From Flavobacteriales bacterium (GTDB taxonomy: Bacteria; Bacteroidota; Bacteroidia; Flavobacteriales_E; Vicingaceae), in contig NVUQ01000002.1 in assembly GCA_002401955.1 (NCBI GenBank), positions 1 through 64,000 on the forward strand: 64,000 nucleotides of DNA, written 5' to 3'. The notes under the pieces are model-generated. The model worked only from the letters and a program-made list of their open reading frames with translations. It was not told the origin of the DNA and searched no databases. Positions 55,477 through 63,149 of this stretch are shown here, piece by piece (position 1 is the stretch's first letter; every line of letters begins with the position of its first letter). A program made the position numbers and the translations under genes.

Positions 55477-56529
55477 ATGATAGGAATTGAGATATTTTCT
55501 GGACCTGGAGGAATGGGACTTGGAGCTAAACAAGCCGGAATAGATGTTAAACTTGCTATTGAGAAAAATAAGTATGCTGCACAAACATATCTTACCAATC
55601 ATAAGGAAACAACCGTAGTCATTGATGATATTGAAAACATAAAGGAGTTTCATTTTGAAAGAAATGAAGAACAGGTTATTTTGTTTGGTGGACCACCATG
55701 CCAAGGTTATTCTGTATCAAATAGTAAAACAAGGTCTTCAGATAATCCGAAAAACTGGTTATTCAAGCAATTTATGAGAGCTGCAAAATTAATTGACCCT
55801 GACTGGATAGTTATCGAAAATGTACCTGGGTTGAAAAAAATGGATAAAGGTTACTTCCTGAAAAAAATATGTGATGATTTATTAAGTTTAGGATATACAC
55901 CTAACGCTAAAGTATTAAACGCAGCTGATTTTGGAGTGCCTCAAAAGCGAGAAAGAATATTTATTATTGCCTCTAAAGCAGGAATTGCGTTTGACTTTCC
56001 TTTAGGTGAGTATCAGAATAATCATGTAACTGTGTCAGACGCTATTTTTGATCTTCCAAAACTTGAAAATGGGGATATGGAACCAAGCTTAAAATATAGT
56101 TCTAAACCCTTGTCTCAATATGCAAAGATGATAAGAGGAAAAGAGCGAAAAGCATCTCAGAACTTTGTTTCAAAAAACTCTGATATGGTTATTGAGCGTT
56201 ATAGCCACATTAAACAAGGAAATAATTGGAAAGATATACCATTAGAGTTATTAAGTAACTATAAAGATCCTACTCGTTGTCATAGCGGAATATATAGAAG
56301 ACTAGACCAAAATAAATCTTCAATAGTTATTGCTAATTATAGGAAAAGTATGTTAATACACCCAACACAAAACAGAGGGTTATCTCTAAGAGAAGCAGCA
56401 AGGTTACAATCATTCCCTGATGACTATAAATTCATGGGACCTTTAATGCATCAGCAACAACAAGTAGGTGATGCTGTACCACCACTATTAGCGAAAGCAA
56501 TTTTTGACAAAATACAAACATATAAATGA
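55477..56529 (+). CDS. DNA (cytosine-5) methyltransferase
   Basis: The 350-residue product has the standard motifs in order: motif I IEIFSGPGGMGLGA, catalytic GGPPCQGYS (C75), ENV (IENVPGL, about 114-116), motif VIII PQKRERIFII, a short target-recognition region at about 180-290, motif IX REAARLQSFPDDY, and motif X QVGDAVPPLLA. It methylates cytosine at C5. No matching restriction nuclease is adjacent. The gene instead starts an overlapping operon with an HD protein, a P-loop ATPase and an unknown protein, so the methyl mark may be a self-signal for that system. Confidence 0.9.
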   Translation: MIGIEIFSGPGGMGLGAKQAGIDVKLAIEKNKYAAQTYLTNHKETTVVIDDIENIKEFHFERNEEQVILFGGPPCQGYSVSNSKTRSSDNPKNWLFKQFMRAAKLIDPDWIVIENVPGLKKMDKGYFLKKICDDLLSLGYTPNAKVLNAADFGVPQKRERIFIIASKAGIAFDFPLGEYQNNHVTVSDAIFDLPKLENGDMEPSLKYSSKPLSQYAKMIRGKERKASQNFVSKNSDMVIERYSHIKQGNNWKDIPLELLSNYKDPTRCHSGIYRRLDQNKSSIVIANYRKSMLIHPTQNRGLSLREAARLQSFPDDYKFMGPLMHQQQQVGDAVPPLLAKAIFDKIQTYK

Positions 56530-57599
56530 AGGAAATATTAGGAAATAATAATCTTGAAGAATGGTTTCTTACATGTAAAGAGCATAAGTTCCCAAAAAGC
56601 AAGGATTATAAAATTGATTATAATTTAATAAAGAGTGTGGCTGTTTCTGCTCAAGAAAAAATACATGCAGGGAACATTGAGGTCGAAAACCTTAAAGAAA
56701 AAGGACAAAGGACGTTAACAGGACATGATCCGTCACATTTTAAAAAAGTAATACACAATGCTTCAGAATTATTAAAAGCAAGTAAATGCGAATTAACTTC
56801 ATACGAAGTTTTTATGCTTTTATCGGCTATTCAAATACATGACATTGGAAATATTATAGGTAGAGAAAATCATCAATTAACTGCTATCGATGTTTTTTAT
56901 GACTTAATGCCTGCAAATGTAATATTAGATTCAGTTGAGACTAATATTTTTCACACAATTGCGGAGGTTCATACACAGGGTGATGACGATGATAAGGATA
57001 CAATTTCAAAGTTAAATGATTATGAAATAAAGCATAATGATGCAAAAATTAGACATCAACTATTAGCTGCCATACTTAAACTTGCCGATGAGTTAGCTGA
57101 TGATCCGGAGAGGGCTTTTATGTATGGAGTTGAAAAGGATTTGGTTAAAGAAGGGAGTAAATTACATCATGTCTATTGTAATAGTCTTAAATCAACTAAC
57201 ATTGAAGAAAAAAGGATATCAATTACATACAAGTTTGATGTAGATACCGTTATGAAAAAGTATGAATTTGGTAAGTCTAAAATTTTTTTACTAGATTATA
57301 TTTTCAAAAGAGACATAAAAATGCATTTTGAATTGATTTATTGTCAAAAATTCATGAGACCAGATATCTGGATTGATTATATCGATGCTGAAATTAGTAT
57401 CTACTCTAAGGATTTTAAGAAAAAAATAGTTGATATTAAGTATAGATTAGTAGATAAGGGATACCCCGATGTAAATCTTAGCAAATTTGAAATTAAGGAC
57501 ATTTGTATGGATCCTGAACAACAGCTAAAGAATCAAAATGGAGATTGGTGGAGTGGTCAAACATTAAAAAAATATATAAATGAGCAGTCAAAAAAGTAA
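56526..57599 (+). CDS. HD-domain protein (HD-CE-like)
   Basis: The 357-residue product has HD-type metal ligands: GHDPSHFKKVIHNASELL (H67, H71), AIQIHDIGNIIGRENHQ (H105, D106, H116), HTIAEVHTQGDDDD, and KLADELADDPERA. HD proteins hydrolyse phosphate esters, including nucleotides and cyclic nucleotides. The C-terminal 150 residues are beta-rich and unrecognised. The start overlaps the methyltransferase stop by 4 bp (ATGA), and its end overlaps the ATPase gene by 20 bp. Similarity to the HD-CE domains described in NTP-dependent conflict systems is my impression from layout and motif order. Confidence 0.7.
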   Translation: MKEILGNNNLEEWFLTCKEHKFPKSKDYKIDYNLIKSVAVSAQEKIHAGNIEVENLKEKGQRTLTGHDPSHFKKVIHNASELLKASKCELTSYEVFMLLSAIQIHDIGNIIGRENHQLTAIDVFYDLMPANVILDSVETNIFHTIAEVHTQGDDDDKDTISKLNDYEIKHNDAKIRHQLLAAILKLADELADDPERAFMYGVEKDLVKEGSKLHHVYCNSLKSTNIEEKRISITYKFDVDTVMKKYEFGKSKIFLLDYIFKRDIKMHFELIYCQKFMRPDIWIDYIDAEISIYSKDFKKKIVDIKYRLVDKGYPDVNLSKFEIKDICMDPEQQLKNQNGDWWSGQTLKKYINEQSKK

Positions 57600-59376
57600 C
57601 CCATTTAAGGTTCAATCACCAGAAAAAATTAGCGCACAAGAAACTGTAAACCTCTTTGTAAATGTTTTTAATGATTTTCCTGATGTGTTAACTCAAGGAG
57701 ACTCTTTTATTAATGGACCTAGAGGAAGTGGAAAGAGTATGATGTTTCGATATATGCAACCTGATGCTCAAAAACTTGTTCAAAAGTGTGAATTATCTGA
57801 GTTAGAATACTACGCTTGTTATATACCAATTAAAGCGACAAATTTCGATAAAGTAGAATTAAACAGACTTAAAGAACAAGCTCAATGTGTCATTAATGAA
57901 CACATATTAACTACACATATTCTAGATCGATTTTTTTCTAGTTTAATTCATAATAAAGTATTTTTTTGTAGCGAAGATTTTGAGACACTAAAATCATTTG
58001 AGAAAAATGAATTTAGAAGAATATTGAAACGTGCTGGTAAAAGAGAATTTAAAGAAATGGTCTTTACTGATATTGGAAAGTTGATACAACATTTCCAGGA
58101 AACTATTGAAGACATGCATTTCGAAGTAAATGACTATTGTGAAAGAATTGGATTTCAAAATGAAAATCTCGTTACTTACGAAGGTCCTTTATGCAATTAC
58201 TTACATTTTCTATATCCCATACTAAGCAAGTTTACAGAACTTAAAAATTTACCAAAAAATATTTATCTCTTAATTGATGATGCTGATAATTTAAGTGATA
58301 TACAGAAACAAGTATTAAATACATGGGTCTTTTATAGGTTGGGTGTTAATGTTAGTTTAAAAGTCTCAACACAAATGAGATACAATATGTATCAAACTAT
58401 ATCAGGGCATACTATTGATTCCCCGCACGATTATTCAGAAGTTAATATTTCTACAGTTTATACATCTTCGAAAAACAAGTACAAAGATTTGATACTTGAC
58501 ATTATAGAAAGAAGACTTAAAGAGTATCAATTTCCTTTAACAGATCCTAATGATTTTTTTCCTTTACATAATGATCAAGAAGTTAAGATAAAAGCGATAT
58601 ATGATCAACATATAAAAAATTTCGAAGAAGGTAGTGCTAAAGGTAGTGGTAGGACCGATGATGCTAATCGCTATTCAAGACCTGATTATATACGGTCATT
58701 AAAAGGCGCGAGTAAACAAGGATCAAGTTATTTTTATAGTGGATATAATCAATTGATACACCTGTCTTCTGGTATAGTTCGTTATTTTTTGGAATCGTCT
58801 GCTTTGATGTACTCGGAAATGATTAAAAACAGTGACGGAGAAGAAATTAAATACATCTCACATAGCGTCCAAAATAAAGTTGCTCGTAATTATTCTAATG
58901 AATTTTTATTTGAAGAATTTGAAAAACATGTAAAAACAGCGAAGAATAATGGCCAACCAATAGGAGATATGAGAAAACTACATAATCTGATTGATGGTTT
59001 GGGAGGCATGTTTTCTGCGATTTTGTTATCAGGAGCAGCAGAAAGGCGAGTGTTTTCAGTTGCTATCACTGATGGAGCAGATGAAGATGTCTCGAAAATA
59101 TTTGAAATAGGAGTACGCTTAGGCTATTTTCAAATCTCAACTATAGGTAATAAAGAAGGGACCGGTAGAACGAGATTATATATAATGAGTCGTAGACTTG
59201 CACCTGTATTTACTCTAGACCCTAATAGCTTCGCGGGATATAAATTCTTAAAAAATGATGAACTAAAAGTTGCTATAACTGATCCACAAGGGTTTATAAA
59301 AGCAATAAAAAAGAAGTTAAAAGCAGATCCAGATGAGAATTCGTATATTAATGAGCAATTAGAACTATTTGAATAA
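57580..59376 (+). CDS. ORC/CDC6-like P-loop ATPase
   Basis: The 598-residue product has Walker A NGPRGSGKSMMFRYM (about 46-53) and Walker B NIYLLIDDADNLS (about 228-238), with a sensor-like Asn/Thr nearby (KVSTQMRY). A long C-terminal part follows with a winged-helix-like segment (GVRLGYFQISTIGNKEGTGRTRLYIMSRRLAPVFTL). The shape suggests an AAA ATPase of the ORC/CDC6-related type reported in bacterial conflict operons. It could couple DNA sensing to activation of the HD and fourth proteins. Confidence 0.65.
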   Translation: MSSQKSNPFKVQSPEKISAQETVNLFVNVFNDFPDVLTQGDSFINGPRGSGKSMMFRYMQPDAQKLVQKCELSELEYYACYIPIKATNFDKVELNRLKEQAQCVINEHILTTHILDRFFSSLIHNKVFFCSEDFETLKSFEKNEFRRILKRAGKREFKEMVFTDIGKLIQHFQETIEDMHFEVNDYCERIGFQNENLVTYEGPLCNYLHFLYPILSKFTELKNLPKNIYLLIDDADNLSDIQKQVLNTWVFYRLGVNVSLKVSTQMRYNMYQTISGHTIDSPHDYSEVNISTVYTSSKNKYKDLILDIIERRLKEYQFPLTDPNDFFPLHNDQEVKIKAIYDQHIKNFEEGSAKGSGRTDDANRYSRPDYIRSLKGASKQGSSYFYSGYNQLIHLSSGIVRYFLESSALMYSEMIKNSDGEEIKYISHSVQNKVARNYSNEFLFEEFEKHVKTAKNNGQPIGDMRKLHNLIDGLGGMFSAILLSGAAERRVFSVAITDGADEDVSKIFEIGVRLGYFQISTIGNKEGTGRTRLYIMSRRLAPVFTLDPNSFAGYKFLKNDELKVAITDPQGFIKAIKKKLKADPDENSYINEQLELFE

Positions 59377-60350
59377 TGAGATTTCAACTTAATGTAATTA
59401 ACGACCAGTTACCAGGCACAATAGACATATTTATATGTAATTCTAGTTTTGAGGAAAGAAGTTTAGCAATACTAAAACAGATAGACAAATCCTCTATAAA
59501 AAATGCAATTATTTGCTCTAATCAGGATCAAAATGATATTGTAGGTGAAAATGCTAATACAATAGTTAGTTTGCTTAACTGTCCAGTACTGCTGGCTAAA
59601 TTTAATACAGAAGACCCATTGACTATTGCAGATCAATTAATTGATAAAATTAGTGCTTTAATAACTGGGGTTGAACAAAATATTGTTGTGGATGTAACTA
59701 CATTTACTCATGAGGCCTTACTTATACTTCTTAAAATATTTAAACTAAATGATCTTTGTTCATTATGTAAAGTGACTTTATTGTATAATTCAGCTTCGAG
59801 CTATTGTTCTAGCGCAAATAATGCAGATGAAGTATGGCTGAGTAAAGGACTTAAAGATAAAAGAACAATTTTAGGCTACCCAGGTAGGTTTAAACCGAAC
59901 AATTCTCTTCATCTCATTATGCTAGTTGGCTTTGAAGTTGAAAGAGCAAAACATTTGATAGAGGCTTATGAATCTGATAAATTATCAATTGGAATGGCTG
60001 ATAAAGATGAGTCTGTCGAGTACAATGTACATGAAGTTAATTTAAATAAATATGAAGACTTAAAGGTCGTCTATAACGATGTTGAGGAATATTATTTTTC
60101 ATGTATTGATCCAGTGAAAACAGCTAAATCATTAAATGAACATATTAATAAATTTGAGAATCACAATGTTGTATTGTCGCCAATGAATAATAAAATCTCG
60201 ACTATTGGTTGTGCTCTACTTGCGATAAACAAGCCTGAGATACAAGTTATTTCATCGAGAGCAAATGTTTATAATACTGTTTCATATTCAGAACCAAGCG
60301 AGTATTTTTATAAATTTGATTTGGAAGAATTGTTACAACATAAATTTTAA
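59376..60350 (+). CDS. Unrecognised Rossmann-like protein, last gene of the methyltransferase operon
   Basis: The 324-residue product alternates beta strands and helices (IDIFICNSSFEERSLAILKQI; NAIICSNQDQND; NIVVDVTTFTHEALLILLKIF; HLIMLVGFEVERAKHLIEAY). The FICNSSFEERS and VDVTTFTHE motifs recall CARF-like or other nucleotide-sensing Rossmann folds, but I cannot assign it. The start shares one base with the ATPase stop (TAATG), so it is a dedicated partner. Confidence 0.5.
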   Translation: MRFQLNVINDQLPGTIDIFICNSSFEERSLAILKQIDKSSIKNAIICSNQDQNDIVGENANTIVSLLNCPVLLAKFNTEDPLTIADQLIDKISALITGVEQNIVVDVTTFTHEALLILLKIFKLNDLCSLCKVTLLYNSASSYCSSANNADEVWLSKGLKDKRTILGYPGRFKPNNSLHLIMLVGFEVERAKHLIEAYESDKLSIGMADKDESVEYNVHEVNLNKYEDLKVVYNDVEEYYFSCIDPVKTAKSLNEHINKFENHNVVLSPMNNKISTIGCALLAINKPEIQVISSRANVYNTVSYSEPSEYFYKFDLEELLQHKF

Positions 60351-60540
60351 TCTTTTAAAGTTTTATTATTGTAAAGATTTCATGTAATTAAAACACCGAA
60401 AGGAAAACTAAGTGAAACAACTAAGCAAAATTAGAAAATAGCTGAGTTAAGATATTGGTTGTTTACCCTGTTAATGAATGTACAGGTTAATGTTAAACTA
60501 AGAGTGTAGTTTTAAAAAATGATAATTAAATACTTATAAT

Positions 60541-62061
60541 ATGGCCATTATTAAATCAGAAACAGGGAAACGAGAATTGCCACGTTTTTATATGGAATTA
60601 GCGATTAAAGCTATGAAGGATTCTATTGATGAAAAGAATAAAAATAACCCAAGCCCTCGCGTAGGAGCTGTTCTTGTTTTCCCAAATGGTGATTATGATA
60701 CCGCTTGTCGTGGTGAATTACGGGAAGGTGATCATGCTGAATATACCTTACTCGATAAAAAATACCGAACTGATGATTTAACAGGTTGTTGGATATTTGC
60801 AACCCTTGAGCCATGTGGCCCAGGGGCTCGAAATAAACCTAAGCTACCTTGTTCCGAAAGAATAGCTAATGCCCGTATTGAAAAAGTTTGGTATGGACTT
60901 CAAGAATTGAATTCAAATGCTTCTGGTGGTAACGAATATTTAGAGGGAATGCAAGTTGAAACAAACCCATTTGACTCTGATTTACATAATGAGTTACATA
61001 CGATAAATAAAAAGTTTGAAGATTGGGTTGAAGTTGAAAATACGAAAACTAAAATTGTGGGTTCAACAAGTAATGGATCATTAAATTTTGCTCTATCAAA
61101 TACTAACTTTAGTCTGTTATCAAAAGATGCATTGAAATATTATGTATCAAAAACTAAAAAAGAATATTCTTGGGATTCGGATAATTTACGAACCGACTTG
61201 ATAAATAAAAACTTGCTTGAGGTTAATAAAGAAACACAGGAAGTAGAACCTACAGGAAATTGTTTGCTACTATTTGGTGACAATCCAAGAGATAAGTTCC
61301 CCCAAGCTTCCGTTAAAGCCAAAGTTGATTATGGTAATGGGAAAGAACCTGATGTTCAAAGTTTTGATGGAGCCTTAGTTTTAATTCCTAAACAGATTGA
61401 AGACTGGGTAAGAAAAGTACTACCTGAGAGTATGGATAGATCCGAGTTTTCTCGTGAAAAAAAATCGAATTTTCCACCAGAAGTCATTCGTGAAGTAGTT
61501 ATTAATGCTCTTGTTCATAGAAATTATGATCTCGATGGTGCCAAAATTCAAATAGATATAACACCTGACAAAATTGAGGTTAGAAGCCCTGGAGAACCTT
61601 TTGCTCCCAACACTTTGAGCGACTTGCAAAATTTCACCGCAATTTCCTATGCTCGTAATAAGCAGATTGCTTATGTCTTTAATTTGATGAGATTAATGGA
61701 AGAATCAGGTTTAGGAATGGATACTTTTAAATCTATGCGTAAAAATCATGATCTCCCTCTTCCGGAAATCTCATATAAAAAACCAAATCTAGTTGTTGCA
61801 TTTCCACGAACTTTTGATGTTATTAAAAAAGTGTCAAAAAACAAAGCACTTGTCAAACTAAATGATGAGGAATTATCTGGTTATCAATGGATAAGGGAGA
61901 ATGGGGAAGTGAGTAAAAAGGAATATGCTGAACATTTTGAATTTGATGATAAAAAAGCTCTAAGACATCTTAATAAAATGAAAAAAGAAGGTTTAATGGG
62001 TGATAATGGAAAACCAGCTACATCACCAAATTATAAATATGTAATTAATTCCGATGATTAA
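60541..62061 (+). CDS. RibD-like deaminase fused to an AlbA/RecG-type ATPase domain and wHTH
   Basis: The 506-residue product begins with a cytidine-deaminase-superfamily domain at about 10-140. Zinc ligands are HAE (H65, E67), C92 in LEPCGPG and C104 in KLPCSERI; the PC-x11-C spacing is closest to RibD-type deaminases. Residues about 190-430 match the back half of AlbA_2/RecG-related proteins, including an HATPase_c_4 domain (PPEVIREVVINALVHRNYDLDGAKIQIDI; VRSPGEPF; EESGLGMD). A winged-helix segment ends the protein (GYQWIRENGEVSKKEYAEHF). The usual N-terminal AlbA_2 module appears to be replaced by the deaminase. It follows the operon by 190 bp on the same strand. Confidence 0.75.
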   Translation: MAIIKSETGKRELPRFYMELAIKAMKDSIDEKNKNNPSPRVGAVLVFPNGDYDTACRGELREGDHAEYTLLDKKYRTDDLTGCWIFATLEPCGPGARNKPKLPCSERIANARIEKVWYGLQELNSNASGGNEYLEGMQVETNPFDSDLHNELHTINKKFEDWVEVENTKTKIVGSTSNGSLNFALSNTNFSLLSKDALKYYVSKTKKEYSWDSDNLRTDLINKNLLEVNKETQEVEPTGNCLLLFGDNPRDKFPQASVKAKVDYGNGKEPDVQSFDGALVLIPKQIEDWVRKVLPESMDRSEFSREKKSNFPPEVIREVVINALVHRNYDLDGAKIQIDITPDKIEVRSPGEPFAPNTLSDLQNFTAISYARNKQIAYVFNLMRLMEESGLGMDTFKSMRKNHDLPLPEISYKKPNLVVAFPRTFDVIKKVSKNKALVKLNDEELSGYQWIRENGEVSKKEYAEHFEFDDKKALRHLNKMKKEGLMGDNGKPATSPNYKYVINSDD

Positions 62062-62233
62062 CTTGGACATTAGCTTAGACATAGTGTCTAAGCTAAGTTT
62101 AAAAATGAGTGTATATTCTTCAGCTTAGACACTAACTTAGACCCTATGTCCAAGTTAAGTTGAAAAATGAGTGTGTATTCTTCAGCTTAGACACTAACTT
62201 GGACACTATGTCCAAGCTAAGTTGTAAAAAGAG
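62060..62233 (+). repeat. Three 62-bp tandem repeats carrying hairpins
   Basis: Units begin at 62060, 62122 and 62184; the third is truncated. Each has a stem: AGCTTAGACA-TAG-TGTCTAAGCT in unit 1 and CTTGGACA-CTA-TGTCCAAG in unit 3, with a one-mismatch version in unit 2. They fill the gap between the deaminase-fusion gene and the recombinase. They could be recombinase binding sites, or terminators. Confidence 0.8.
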
Positions 62234-62273
62234 TATGATTTAATAAGAAAATAAATAACCAAAATAACATGAA

Positions 62274-62280
62274 AAAAAAG
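62274..62280 (+). promoter_or_regulatory. Candidate -1 frameshift heptamer A AAA AAG
   Basis: An ATG at 62269 opens a short frame (MKKKQERT, stop at 62293). The codons AAA AAG, preceded by A, make a classic -1 slippery heptamer. After a -1 slip the ribosome reads GCA AGA GCG TAC ATA GGT, in frame with the recombinase. This adds KARAYIGKDANTIES before the ATG at 62322. Confidence 0.5.
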
Positions 62281-62321
62281 CAAGAGCGTACATAGGTAAA
62301 GACGCTAATACAATTGAAAGT

Positions 62322-63149
62322 ATGCATAAGCATCTTTCTTATCGTAATTACAGTAAATACACTGTAAGAAACTATGTAAAAGAGATCAATCATCTTTGCT
62401 GCTTTTACCAATGTAGCCCGAAAACTATTAGTGAAGAGCAAATACAGAATTACCTTTATCATCTTGTTAAAACAAAGGCGTTTGGACCAAATAAGATAAC
62501 ACTTGCAATGGCAAGTTTCACTTACTTTTATCATAACATCGTTGGAGCACCCGAAAAAGTAAAACAATTAAGAAGCCCAAGAATTCCAGATAGAGTACCA
62601 TTTATCCTTGCACCACAACAAGTTTATCAATTTATTGAATCGCTTACGAAGTATAGAGATAAGATAATAATCCAGTTGCTATATTCTACAGGGATTAGAG
62701 TGGGGGAGTGCGTAAATTTAAAAAGACAAGACTTAAACACAGACAGGATGGTAATAAGAATTGTTAAAGGTAAAGGACAAAAAGATCGTTATGTTCCGTT
62801 GAGTCCAATGATGTTAGAACAATTGGAGCTGTATTACACAGCGTATAATCCTGAAGATTATATTTTCACTGGTAGAAAAAAAGGAGAACCAATTTGCAGA
62901 GCTACAGTTAATCGTATTATTAGAAATGCTAACTATGTACTAGAAACAAAAGAAACGATAACACCACATACGTTTAGACATTCCTTTGCAACCATGTTAA
63001 CAGAAGAAGGCGAAAGCCTCTATAAAATACAACAGATCTTAGGGCATAAAAGTATTTTATCAACAACACGTTATATCAAAGCTGCCAAAACTGAATTGAA
63101 ATCTTGTGTAAATCCATTAGATAAGGTTTATGAGGATAATTCTATTTAA
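62322..63149 (+). CDS. Tyrosine recombinase/integrase
   Basis: The 275-residue product has a core-binding N-terminal domain (SKYTVRNYVKEINHL) and a catalytic domain with the pentad: R126 (STGIRVGE), K in KGKGQKDR (about 152), H216-x2-R219 (PHTFRHSFA), H242 (LGHKS) and Y251 (TTRYIKA). The C-terminus TELKSCVNPLDKV resembles recombinases common in Bacteroidota mobile islands. It lacks the extra helix of integron IntI. The N-terminus may be extended by the -1 frameshift described at 62274. The block copy C starts within its last codons. Confidence 0.9.
   Translation: MHKHLSYRNYSKYTVRNYVKEINHLCCFYQCSPKTISEEQIQNYLYHLVKTKAFGPNKITLAMASFTYFYHNIVGAPEKVKQLRSPRIPDRVPFILAPQQVYQFIESLTKYRDKIIIQLLYSTGIRVGECVNLKRQDLNTDRMVIRIVKGKGQKDRYVPLSPMMLEQLELYYTAYNPEDYIFTGRKKGEPICRATVNRIIRNANYVLETKETITPHTFRHSFATMLTEEGESLYKIQQILGHKSILSTTRYIKAAKTELKSCVNPLDKVYEDNSI

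Noticed and set aside
62060-62233. CRISPR-like array
   Set aside because: The repeats are contiguous 62-bp units with no unique spacers, and no cas genes are present.
62322-63149. Integron integrase with attC cassettes
   Set aside because: The recombinase lacks the IntI-specific extra segment before the HxxR motif, and the spacers are about 1 kb, far larger than attC sites.
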